Positions 9,118 through 17,694 of a stretch of 64,000 nucleotides of DNA are shown one piece after another (the first letter of the stretch is position 1; each line of letters starts with the position of its first letter). Below the pieces are notes generated by a model. That model saw only the letters and a list, made by a program, of their open reading frames with translations, had not been told where the DNA came from and ran no database searches. The stretch comes from Prevotella sp. UBA3294. GTDB taxonomy: Bacteria; Bacteroidota; Bacteroidia; Bacteroidales; Bacteroidaceae. The DNA is taken from NCBI GenBank assembly GCA_002361535.1, contig DETG01000022.1, forward strand, positions 1-64,000, given 5' to 3'. Position numbers and translations under genes: made by a program.

Positions 9118-9324
9118 AAACTCAACCCGGTTTCTGGGGGTGTGACGACATAGATAGGGGTGCGCTCCGCTCCGATTTACAAGTCTGCCCGAAGGGCATC
9201 CCATTAATCTATGGAAAAGATAAATTATCCTAAAAATAGAAGTGGATTGTATCTTTTTCCTAACAACAAACGTCTATAGAGTAGTTTAAAAACGAAACGT
9301 TTCAGAATAAACAAATTAACATTC

Positions 9325-10467
9325 ATGAGAAAAATTTTATTATCCATGGCTATGCTTGCCATCGCACTGACAGGCTGCGCCAATGACGGACAGTTGCACG
9401 TAAAGGGCAACATGAAAAATGTAGGTGACACACTGCTGGCACTGACACCGAAGACACAGAACACCCCGCAAACCGTGGTAGTGAAAGACGGGAAGTTTGA
9501 ATTTGACTTCCCGCTGACAGAGGTGACCGATGTCTATTTGGTTTCCCCCGGCGTGATGCGCGGCGAGCGTAGCGAGAAGAACGTACAGCTGCAGCTCATC
9601 GGTGTTCCCGGTGAAAGCATGGAACTGGTAGGTGACCTGAAAGAACGCTTCGACATCAGTGGTTCGAAGTTCTACCAGGAATACCATGAGCTCGATCTGA
9701 TCTTGGAAGGTGCTCAGAAGGAAGCCACTGAATTCCAGGAGAAATGTATGAAGATGATGAACGACGGGGTCAGCCAAGACTCTGTGATGAAGATCTATAA
9801 TGACGGTATGCCTCCTCTCCGAGAGAAAATCAAACAGGCACAGATCGGTTTCATCAAAGCCCATCCCGACTATGAGGCTTCTGCTGCCGTCATCCCGCAG
9901 CTGGCAATGACAGGTGCCGGCATCAACGACCTCAAGGAGGCTGCTGCCCTGCTGAGCGACAAAGTGAAGAACGGACGTATGAAGAGCTACTATCAGGGTG
10001 TGATCGACCAGATGGAAGAACAAGAGAAAGCCGAGGCTGAGGCTGCCAAGAAACAGGCTGCCGGTGTGGAGGCTCCCGACTTCACGCTGAACGACATCAA
10101 CGGGAAACCGCTGAAGTTGTCAAGTCTTCGTGGCAAGTATGTCATCCTCGACTTCTGGGGAAGCTGGTGCGGTTGGTGCATCAAGGGATTCCCTGAGATG
10201 AAGAACTATTATAATAAGTATAAAGGAAAGTTCGAGATCTTAGGCATCGACTGCAACGACACGGAGCAGAAATGGAAGGATGCCGTGAAGAAACATGAGC
10301 TGCCCTGGCTGCATGTGTATAACCCACGCGACAGTAAAGTGCTCGCTGACTACGGTGTGCAGGGCTTCCCCACCAAGATCATCGTAGGACCCGATGGCAA
10401 GATTGTGAAGACCATCGTAGGTGAGGATCCCGAGTTCTACACCTTACTCGACAGCTTGTTTAAGTAA
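9325..10467 (+). CDS. DUF4369-TlpA family lipoprotein thioredoxin
   Basis: 380 residues. The N terminus is a lipoprotein signal (ALTGC, lipid Cys18). A DUF4369 domain (about 22-125) is followed by a charged helical region with EEQEKAEAEAAKK near 231-243 and a thioredoxin fold whose active site is WGSWCGWC (Cys282, Cys285). The GFPTKI segment supplies the cis-Pro. The dipeptide GW between the cysteines is unusual next to the more common KP/VP/AP of its neighbours and may alter redox potential. It follows the double-module gene by 207 bases and is probably a paralogue. A strong hairpin just after the stop separates it from the convergent symporter gene. Substrate protein unknown. Confidence 0.88.
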   Translation: MRKILLSMAMLAIALTGCANDGQLHVKGNMKNVGDTLLALTPKTQNTPQTVVVKDGKFEFDFPLTEVTDVYLVSPGVMRGERSEKNVQLQLIGVPGESMELVGDLKERFDISGSKFYQEYHELDLILEGAQKEATEFQEKCMKMMNDGVSQDSVMKIYNDGMPPLREKIKQAQIGFIKAHPDYEASAAVIPQLAMTGAGINDLKEAAALLSDKVKNGRMKSYYQGVIDQMEEQEKAEAEAAKKQAAGVEAPDFTLNDINGKPLKLSSLRGKYVILDFWGSWCGWCIKGFPEMKNYYNKYKGKFEILGIDCNDTEQKWKDAVKKHELPWLHVYNPRDSKVLADYGVQGFPTKIIVGPDGKIVKTIVGEDPEFYTLLDSLFK

Positions 10468-10480
10468 TTGTAATTTTACT

Positions 10481-10547
10481 ACTTTGCTGCCACTTTTTTC
10501 GTTAAATCATTACTACAGTGATTTGACGGAAAAAGTGGCAGCAAAGT
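10481..10547. terminator. Long bidirectional hairpin between convergent genes
   Basis: ACTTTGCTGCCACTTTTT near the left end pairs with AAAAAGTGGCAGCAAAGT at the right end, and the inner AAATCA/TGATTT extends the stem to about 30 bp, with two G-T wobbles around a short loop. It sits 13 bases after the TlpA stop and 41 bases from the stop of the convergent symporter gene, so it can terminate both. The stem is much longer than a usual terminator and may itself be a dispersed element. Confidence 0.75.
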
Positions 10548-10587
10548 GTTTGTTAATTCCGTTCTTTGTCAGTCGCCCAAGGGCGCA

Positions 10588-12159
10588 TTATCTCCCATTG
10601 AAAAACACGTAGAGGGCGATCATCACGATGATGAGCAAAGTCCATCCGATCTTGACATCCCACGACGGCTTTTCATTGATCTTCTTCATCATGGTAGTCT
10701 CCTGCGGTGTGTGGTCAAGCAGGGATACCAAGATCATGGCGATGCTGATCACCATGAAGATATCAAAGGAGAGCATCATGAAGTGCGGCCAGAAGTCGTA
10801 CTTCTCAGCAGGCAGTACCCACAGGTAGAGGATACCCACACCGATGGAGAAGACGGTTCCTAAGGTGAGAGCCATATTGGCGGCACGACGGGTGGTACGC
10901 TTCCAGAACACACCGAAGAGGAAGACGGCAGCCATTGGAGGAGCGATGAAGCCCAGCACACTCTGGAATACATTGAACAGGTTCAGTCCTTTGATACTGT
11001 CGATGGCTATGCAGATGATGACGGAGATTACAGCACCCACCACGGTGACACAATGTCCCATGCGGATCATTTCAGGCTGGGTGGCCTCAGGATTGATGCG
11101 CTTCACGTAGATATCCATGGTGAACACCGTACTGAGGGCATTCAGTGCCGATCCGATGGTACTCACCAAAGCCGCTGTCAGCACCGCCAGCACCAGTCCT
11201 ACCATACCCATGGGGAAGAGATTCGTCACCATGGTCATATAGGCCTCATCGGGATTCTTCAACGTGGGATAGAGTGCCAGACAGAGGATACCGGGCAGGA
11301 TATACAAGGGCACGTCAAGGATCTTCAGCCATCCGGTGAAGTTCGCTCCGCGTTGTCCTTCATTCAGACTCTTGGCGGCAAGTACGGGCTGTACCATACT
11401 CTGATCCGTGCACCAGAACCACACACCCATTATGGGATAACCCAGAAGGATGGGAAGCCAGGGGAAGTCGGGATCATCATTCGGACGGAAGAGATTCCAA
11501 TAGTCGGCAGGTACCGCAGCGGTAAGTCCGCTCACGCCTCCCACCTTGGTAAGTCCTACGATGGTGAGTGTAGCACTGACGACAATCAGCAGCACCATCT
11601 GATACACATTGGTATAGGCCACTGCTTTCAGTCCGCCCAGCATCGTGAAAAAAGCAGAGATCGCTAACAGGATAAGTGCGGAGGCCCACATGGGGATGGA
11701 GAAGACTTGTCGGATGAGGATACCACCAGCAAAGAGGGTGAGAGCCAGCCACGAGATCAGAATCGTGACGATGGTGTACCATGCGAGGATATTGCGTGTC
11801 TGCTGACCGAAACGCAGTCCCATGAACTCGGGCAGGGTACTCACTCCACTGCCTAAATAGCGGGGTGCGAAGACGAAGGCCAGGAGGAAGATAAAGACGA
11901 AGGCATACCACGCATAGTTTCCTGAAACGATACCTGTGGTGAAACCTGCACTTGCCGACGCGATAAGCATGGAGGGACCCACATTCGTTCCCCACATCGA
12001 GAAGCCGATGTGATGCCAGCGCAGGGAATGCTCTGCCAGGAAAAGGCTGCTGCCTTTTTTCCGTTTCGTACTTGCCCAGATGCCGATGCCCAAAAGGATC
12101 AGGAAATAGGCGATGAGAATTGCCCAGTCAAGGGTACCAAGGAATTTTGCGTGAAACAT
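10588..12159 (-). CDS. Sodium:solute symporter (SSS family)
   Basis: 523 residues, highly hydrophobic with about 13-14 membrane segments. The pattern is that of vSGLT-like SSS transporters: GIWASTKRKKGSSLFLAEHSLRW after the first helix, then GFSMWGTNVGPSMLIASASAG, the FAPRYLGSGVSTLPEFMGLRFG loop typical of sodium/sugar cotransporters, and ALVSTIGSALNALSTVFTMD in the sodium-binding helix region. It imports a small solute with sodium across the inner membrane. It is the third gene of the operon GH31, corrinoid methyltransferase fusion, symporter (38-base gap to the fusion gene), so its cargo is probably the product or substrate of those enzymes: a xylose-type sugar or methylated glycoside. That assignment is inference. 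Confidence 0.9.
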   Translation of the reverse strand: MFHAKFLGTLDWAILIAYFLILLGIGIWASTKRKKGSSLFLAEHSLRWHHIGFSMWGTNVGPSMLIASASAGFTTGIVSGNYAWYAFVFIFLLAFVFAPRYLGSGVSTLPEFMGLRFGQQTRNILAWYTIVTILISWLALTLFAGGILIRQVFSIPMWASALILLAISAFFTMLGGLKAVAYTNVYQMVLLIVVSATLTIVGLTKVGGVSGLTAAVPADYWNLFRPNDDPDFPWLPILLGYPIMGVWFWCTDQSMVQPVLAAKSLNEGQRGANFTGWLKILDVPLYILPGILCLALYPTLKNPDEAYMTMVTNLFPMGMVGLVLAVLTAALVSTIGSALNALSTVFTMDIYVKRINPEATQPEMIRMGHCVTVVGAVISVIICIAIDSIKGLNLFNVFQSVLGFIAPPMAAVFLFGVFWKRTTRRAANMALTLGTVFSIGVGILYLWVLPAEKYDFWPHFMMLSFDIFMVISIAMILVSLLDHTPQETTMMKKINEKPSWDVKIGWTLLIIVMIALYVFFNGR

Positions 12160-12196
12160 AGTTTAAAGTAAAAATGATAAGTGATAAGTGAATCAT

Positions 12197-15196
12197 TTAT
12201 TTCCCCAATAGTTGCTTGGCCACCTGAACGGCGGTATTGGCATTATCGCTATACCCGTCGGCACCGATCTCATCGGCAAATCCTTGGGTGACGGGGGCTC
12301 CCCCTACCATCACCTTCACCTTGTCGCGGATACCCGCACGCTCCAATGCCTCAATCACTTCTTTCATGTAACCCATCGTGGTGGTGAGCAGCGCACTCAT
12401 ACAAAGGATATCAGGTTCGTTCTTCTTCACTTCCTCGATGAAAGTGTCGGCAGAGACATCGATACCGATGTTCACCACCTCGAAACCGCAACCTTCGAGC
12501 ATCGAGGCTACGAGGTTCTTGCCAATGTCGTGGAGGTCACCTTTCACCGTACCGATGACCACCTTTCCCATGGATGACACCTGTTGTCCCGTCATCATCG
12601 GTTTCAGTATCTCCAGTCCTGCCTTCATGGCACGTCCTGCCATCAGCAGTTGCGGAACAAAGGCTTTTCCATCTTGGAAACGCTGTCCCACTTCACCCAT
12701 GGCACGGATCATCTCGTTGTTGATGAGATCCTGGGGTGACCGTCCTGCCTCAACAGCGGCACGGGTGGCCTCTGCAGCCTCCGCAGATTTGCCGTCGAGG
12801 ATGGATTGGAAGAGGGAGCGTTCGGAGGAGTGTGGAGTGTGGAGTGTGGAGTGAGAAGACTTCTCCGCCAAAGCTTTGGAGACTGTTTCTTGATTATGGT
12901 CATTTGATCCAATGCCCTTTTCTTGTGCCCTTCTCTCACCTCTAAAAGTCTTGTCTCCCATCTGCTCACCCCTAACATACCGTGCACTCAGATACACTCC
13001 CTCCACGGGCTCCACGGCCTTTGCCATCAGTTGGATATGCTGATCGGTGGTGCCGCAGCATCCTCCCACGATATTCAGCCAATGGCCCTCGATGAGTGGC
13101 CACAGATCGGATAGCAGACTTTGTGGAGATTTCTCGTATTGTCCATTCCTGTCGGGGAAGCCTGCGTTGGGATACAGACTGATACGATAAGGATATTGTG
13201 AAGCGAGCTGCTGGACGAGAGCTGTCATCTGTGTGACATCCGATAAGCAGTTCAGTCCTACAGAAAAGATACGTTTGCCCTCCAACGAGGCGATAAAAGC
13301 AGGAATGCTCTGTCCTAACATGTTATGTCCGTCGGGTGTAGCCACAGAGAAACTCAGCATGATTGGTAACTCACGATGTTTCTGTTGCATCACCGTTTCT
13401 GCAGCTTCAATAGCCACCTCTGCGTTCTTGACATCGAAGATGGTCTCGATGAGGATTCCATCAACACCACCATCAACCAGTGCTCCTATCTGTTCAGCAT
13501 AGGCACTGCGCAGCACATCCACACGTAGCGGCTCCTCGCCACTGGTTGCCATAGAGCATGTCTTACTGGTGGGTCCCACCGAGCCCACCACATATCGTGG
13601 TTTGGCAGGATTCTTTGCAGTATATTCATCGGCGACGGCACGAGCCAACGTACAGGCAGCCAGGTTCATCTCACGACAATAGTCCTGCAGTCCGTAGTCG
13701 CTCATAGAGATGCGCTGGGCATTAAAGGTATTGGTCTCGATGATGTCGGCTCCTGCATCTAAATATCTGCGATGGATGTCACTGATAACATACGGACAGG
13801 TGAGTGAGAGCAGATCGTTGCATCCTTTCAGTGCCTTGTCGTGTTGAAGGAAACGTCCTCCTCGGAAATGCTCTTCCTGTAATCCATACTGCTGAATCAT
13901 CGTGCCCATGGCACCATCGAGAATGAGGATCTTTTCACCTGTACTGATATCATGGTCCAGTCCACATGTGCAGACATGTTTTCCCTGTTCACTAAAAGCC
14001 ATGCTCTGCTCCTGTGCACCTGAACTTAATATGATTCTCTCTTCTCTCTCCTCTCTTCTCTCTCCTTTCTTCTCTATTTCTCCTTTCTCTACTTCCCTAA
14101 TAATCTCCTCCACTTCCCTTTCTGTCTCATGGTCTTGATATTCCTCCACGATGCGCAGGGCTTGTTCCACTTCGCGTTCGTTGTGGAAATCCATTTCGAT
14201 GTGCACTCCGTTGCCACCGATGTTGTCGAGCAGCGGTCTCAACTCATCGAGGGTGACCCAACAGGCCATGATACTCTTACCACCGTCAAGGATCTTACGA
14301 TAGAGGTCGTACCATTTCGGGGAACCTCCCTGCGGCTCACCCACACCGGGTGTCCACTGAATGGCATTCAGTTCTTCGATCTCAAGGAGTGCAGGCAGAT
14401 GATGCATGGCCCCCACCCCGTCGAGATGGTATAAGGTATAGTCGATCTTCTGGCACTGTTCGCGGATGAACGGCTGCACAAAGCGGCGGTAGTCATCTTC
14501 GCTGATCATCGTGGAGATATCACTCTGCAGCTTCGACATCTTCCCCGGTGCCCACGAGGAGAAATAGCAGAATGCCATCTCATCACCCTCTCGGATGATG
14601 TCATAGAGTTCATCGAACACTTGGAAGTAGATATCATTGATCTGCTGCATCTGCTGCTCCAGCACCTCCGGCTGCATCACCGTATCGAGCAACACCTTGT
14701 CGGTTCCTTTGATGGCTGCCAAGACGTCGAGACCCTCCATCAGGTCGGGCATACCCACATAGTAATGTCCCTGTGCTTTTGCCTTACAGGCTTTCAGCAG
14801 TTCTTTGTGCAGCAGATAGTTCGGATGGTTGGGATCAAAGCGGATCTCATCCGTATAGTTCGGGTCAGGGTGTATCCATATCGTATCCTCTCCCCCTTCG
14901 AAGACACCACCGAGGATTGCTGCTAACGATCCAGGTCCCAGTTGGGTGTTAGCCACGGGCAGCATATCCGCCATGAGGGATGAATGTGCCACATACCAGT
15001 CTAAGTATTCGGCGCGCCACAGAGGGTCGAACCATTTTTGGTTCAAGTCTTTCGGTGCAGGTGGCATGGGCACATCGGCATGGGGTTTCACCCCTTCCTG
15101 AAAATGTTCCCACATATTCAGGATAATCCCTTTGTGGTTCCACCAGTTGATATATCGTTGTTTGGTCTCTTCGAGATTTGATTTCCAGGTAATCAT
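12197..15196 (-). CDS. Fused UroD-type methyltransferase / homocysteine methyltransferase / corrinoid protein
   Basis: 999 residues without a signal peptide. Residues 1-355 resemble the uroporphyrinogen-decarboxylase superfamily that includes corrinoid methyltransferases such as MtaA/MtbA; the usual metal motif HxC appears as H257-L-D259, with Cys312 downstream. Residues 421-735 form a MetH-type homocysteine methyltransferase (DGAMGTMIQ start, zinc ligands C650 in GLNC and C713/C714 in GGCCG). Residues 796-999 are a corrinoid-binding module with the cap helices and GDLHDIGKN (axial His889). The pterin and AdoMet-reactivation domains of MetH are absent. Both linkers (356-420 and 736-795) contain short repeat sequence. 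The gene overlaps the GH31 stop by four bases (ATGA). Likely role: moving a methyl group via B12 to homocysteine; the donor is unknown. Confidence 0.85.
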   Translation of the reverse strand: MITWKSNLEETKQRYINWWNHKGIILNMWEHFQEGVKPHADVPMPPAPKDLNQKWFDPLWRAEYLDWYVAHSSLMADMLPVANTQLGPGSLAAILGGVFEGGEDTIWIHPDPNYTDEIRFDPNHPNYLLHKELLKACKAKAQGHYYVGMPDLMEGLDVLAAIKGTDKVLLDTVMQPEVLEQQMQQINDIYFQVFDELYDIIREGDEMAFCYFSSWAPGKMSKLQSDISTMISEDDYRRFVQPFIREQCQKIDYTLYHLDGVGAMHHLPALLEIEELNAIQWTPGVGEPQGGSPKWYDLYRKILDGGKSIMACWVTLDELRPLLDNIGGNGVHIEMDFHNEREVEQALRIVEEYQDHETEREVEEIIREVEKGEIEKKGERREEREERIILSSGAQEQSMAFSEQGKHVCTCGLDHDISTGEKILILDGAMGTMIQQYGLQEEHFRGGRFLQHDKALKGCNDLLSLTCPYVISDIHRRYLDAGADIIETNTFNAQRISMSDYGLQDYCREMNLAACTLARAVADEYTAKNPAKPRYVVGSVGPTSKTCSMATSGEEPLRVDVLRSAYAEQIGALVDGGVDGILIETIFDVKNAEVAIEAAETVMQQKHRELPIMLSFSVATPDGHNMLGQSIPAFIASLEGKRIFSVGLNCLSDVTQMTALVQQLASQYPYRISLYPNAGFPDRNGQYEKSPQSLLSDLWPLIEGHWLNIVGGCCGTTDQHIQLMAKAVEPVEGVYLSARYVRGEQMGDKTFRGERRAQEKGIGSNDHNQETVSKALAEKSSHSTLHTPHSSERSLFQSILDGKSAEAAEATRAAVEAGRSPQDLINNEMIRAMGEVGQRFQDGKAFVPQLLMAGRAMKAGLEILKPMMTGQQVSSMGKVVIGTVKGDLHDIGKNLVASMLEGCGFEVVNIGIDVSADTFIEEVKKNEPDILCMSALLTTTMGYMKEVIEALERAGIRDKVKVMVGGAPVTQGFADEIGADGYSDNANTAVQVAKQLLGK
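12822..12856. repeat. In-frame GAGTGTG repeat in the second linker of the fusion protein
   Basis: Bases GGAGTGTGGAGTGTGGAGTG form a 7-base tandem repeat that encodes SHSTLHTPHSS (about residues 780-790) on the minus strand, between the homocysteine methyltransferase and corrinoid domains. Confidence 0.7.
14017..14070 (-). repeat. In-frame GERREEREER repeat, copy in the methyltransferase fusion
   Basis: Encodes GERREEREERIILSSG (residues 378-393) plus a few residues between the UroD-type and homocysteine methyltransferase domains. The DNA (a CCTGnACTTAA word followed by a CTCTCTTCTCTCTCC tract on the plus strand) is shared with 17143-17193 and 24523-24590. Confidence 0.8.
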
Positions 15197-17454
15197 AGTC
15201 TATAACCCTTAAAGCTGTTGTCTATCTTCACGACTGTGGTCTTCTGCAGATCCATCTCATCGGTACAATCCACATGTTCCGGATACAGCGGGATCTCTGC
15301 TCCTTCCCTCACATAGACGGGCATTATCTCCAATGGGATGTTCTCCAGACGAATCCATCGTCTGCCTTCAAGACGTTCTCCGGTAAAGAAATGTACCCAT
15401 TTCCCTTCTGGCAAATACACCTCCCGTTGGTTCTCGCTGTTCATCACAGGGGCTACCAAGAAATCGTTCCCAAAGTAGTATTCATCATCGATATGCCAGC
15501 AGGTCTTGTCATCAGCATGGTGGAACACCAAGGCTTGCAGCAGGGTGTTTCCTGTCTCGCAGGCAATCATGCTCTCCTGTATAATATAAGGTATTAGGGC
15601 ATAGCGCAGGTTCCACCATTTCTTCACGAGGGGAGCGATGGCAGGATAGTGCCACGGTTCACGTTTGTTCGTTCCGTGGTAACGGATATGTGAGGAGAAC
15701 ACCCCGAACTGCGTCCAGCGCACATAGACATCATCCTGAACGACACCATTCATAAAATTGGGAAGGGTATGGAACCCTGGCACGTCATGACTCCAGAAGG
15801 CGAAGCCCGACAAGCCGAAATGCAGACCGCCCTTCAGCGATCCCGCCATGCCGTCCCACGACGAGCAGCTGTCCCCTCCCCAGTGCAGGGGATACCGCTG
15901 ACAGCCTGCCCATGCAGCCCGTGCCCACACGATGCCGTCGCCTGTCACCTCCTTGGTGATGTCGTATGCTGCTTTCTGATAGAGCAAGGCATAGAGGTTA
16001 TTGAGCAGTTCGGGTTTCATATTCTTATATTCAGCATCCATGTGGATGTTCTCGCCGAAATCGGTCTTGATACATGCCACACCCATGTCAAGAAGTCGTT
16101 TGAGCAGTCCTTGATACCACGCTGTCGCTTTGTCATAGGTGAAATCGATGGTTCCTGCATAGTCGAGGGCAGAGAAATTACTGCCTTCGGACGCCTGCTG
16201 CTTGGTGAGTTTACCGATATAGTTGTTCTCGCGGGCTTCCGTAATCTGCTCCGCCTCCTCTGCCACATAGGGAAGCTGCCACAGCGACACACGGAACCCC
16301 TTGTCTTTTAGTCCTTTGATGAATGCAGGCGGATCAGGGAACCGTTCTTTGTTGAACTTCCACTCACAGAGCCAGTCAGTCTTGAACCATCCCGTATCCA
16401 AGTGTATCACATCACAGGGATAGTGTTCACGGCGCAGGCGGTCGCAGATTTCGTTCACCTCATCGGCAGAGAAATAGGTCATCCTGCTCATCCATACACC
16501 GAAGCTCCATAGTGGTGGCATCGAGGGATAGCCCGTCAGGTCACGATAGCCACGGATTATCTCCTCCAAGCTGTCACCGCCGATGAGAAACGCATCCATC
16601 TTCGGCTCCTCACTGAGGAACTGCACACTGCGGGTGGAATGTCCTGCCAACGACAGCTTGCAATGGGCAGTGGTGTGATAGAAGGTACCATACATCCTGC
16701 TCGACACATAGAACGGAATATTCTTATAGGCACGACGGTTGTTCACCCCCTGTCCGTCCTGGTTCTTCAGATAGAAGGTCTGCCCACTCAGATCCATCTT
16801 CATGAAACGTTCCCCCGTACCGGCGAAACATTCATCAGCCTTACATTCAAAAGAGAGGGTAGCTTTCATTGGTTCGTCAGACGATCCCTTTCCTCGTTTG
16901 CAGAACGCCAAGGGAAGAGCATCATAGCGGGGTGGTGAGAAATGGTCGTAGGCAGCTAACCGTATCTCTTTCTTCCCGTCAGGATAGAAACGGATATCGA
17001 GTGTTTCCTGTGGTGCAGGCTGTAGGTCGCTCCAATGATCGGTGGGAGCCTCACATGTATTGACGATAGCCCGTGTCACCCCATCCTCCGTCCAAATTCT
17101 CCATCCTTGATCGGAAGAGGAGACATGGAGAGGTTTTTGAGAACCTCCTGTACTTAACACACATCTCTCTTCTCTCTCCTCTCTCCTCTCCCCACTATGA
17201 TTAAACATCGCATAAACCCGTATGATTTTCGGATCATAATATCTGATCACAACGGTATAGGTTTCCTGCGGCACTGACGTGTCGGCAGCCATCTCATTGG
17301 CTAATACTTGTTTCTGGAAGGGCACATCGATGCAGATATCACCATCGCGTTCATAAACAGCTGTGGGTTTGTACGCTTTCCACAGACTCTCTTCGTCATT
17401 CAACTCCGGATCAAAGTCGAGGAAGTCAAATAAATAGTAGTTTGTCGGTATCAT
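15193..17454 (-). CDS. GH31 glycosidase, alpha-xylosidase (YicI)-like
   Basis: 753 residues from the ATG at 17454. The frame is open 29 codons further, but those residues look random. No signal peptide is visible, so the enzyme is probably cytoplasmic. The GH31 core is clear: nucleophile Asp465 in IKTDFGENI and acid/base Asp528 in HWGGDSCSSWDGM, 63 residues apart, close to the E. coli YicI spacing I remember (Asp416/Asp482). LSGFAFWSHDVPGF is also YicI-like. This supports alpha-xyloside cleavage over alpha-glucoside, though other GH31 specificities remain possible. Around residues 87-104 a dispersed repeat adds GERREEREERCVLSTG to an N-domain loop. First gene of the operon with the corrinoid fusion and symporter, and divergent from SusC. 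Confidence 0.88.
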   Translation of the reverse strand: MIPTNYYLFDFLDFDPELNDEESLWKAYKPTAVYERDGDICIDVPFQKQVLANEMAADTSVPQETYTVVIRYYDPKIIRVYAMFNHSGERREEREERCVLSTGGSQKPLHVSSSDQGWRIWTEDGVTRAIVNTCEAPTDHWSDLQPAPQETLDIRFYPDGKKEIRLAAYDHFSPPRYDALPLAFCKRGKGSSDEPMKATLSFECKADECFAGTGERFMKMDLSGQTFYLKNQDGQGVNNRRAYKNIPFYVSSRMYGTFYHTTAHCKLSLAGHSTRSVQFLSEEPKMDAFLIGGDSLEEIIRGYRDLTGYPSMPPLWSFGVWMSRMTYFSADEVNEICDRLRREHYPCDVIHLDTGWFKTDWLCEWKFNKERFPDPPAFIKGLKDKGFRVSLWQLPYVAEEAEQITEARENNYIGKLTKQQASEGSNFSALDYAGTIDFTYDKATAWYQGLLKRLLDMGVACIKTDFGENIHMDAEYKNMKPELLNNLYALLYQKAAYDITKEVTGDGIVWARAAWAGCQRYPLHWGGDSCSSWDGMAGSLKGGLHFGLSGFAFWSHDVPGFHTLPNFMNGVVQDDVYVRWTQFGVFSSHIRYHGTNKREPWHYPAIAPLVKKWWNLRYALIPYIIQESMIACETGNTLLQALVFHHADDKTCWHIDDEYYFGNDFLVAPVMNSENQREVYLPEGKWVHFFTGERLEGRRWIRLENIPLEIMPVYVREGAEIPLYPEHVDCTDEMDLQKTTVVKIDNSFKGYRL
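17143..17193 (-). repeat. In-frame GERREEREER repeat, copy in GH31
   Basis: Encodes GERREEREERCVLSTG inside the N-terminal beta domain of the GH31 enzyme, in the same frame and orientation as the copies in the methyltransferase fusion and the TrmH-type gene. Confidence 0.8.
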
Positions 17455-17694
17455 ATTGCAAAATAAAAAGTTTCGGTTGTTCAGAAGTGAAGGATAGCCC
17501 TCATCTCTAACAAGACGGCAAGCCATTGAAAATATAATCAATATTTTCAGGATTTAATGCACAGAGGATGGAGGAAAATGACAAAAAAGTAACGGTAGGA
17601 TTGAAAAAAGCGGAATTAGTAGGGTACTTTTTCCATGTCAAAACGAATATAGTATATAGAAGAGATTCAATAGTATTCATTAAAAGATCATTTT

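Noticed and set aside
17454-17470. Possible -7 box just upstream of the GH31 start
   Set aside because: The sequence reads TTATTTTG, one base out of register with TAnnTTTG, and there is no TTG at a fitting distance.
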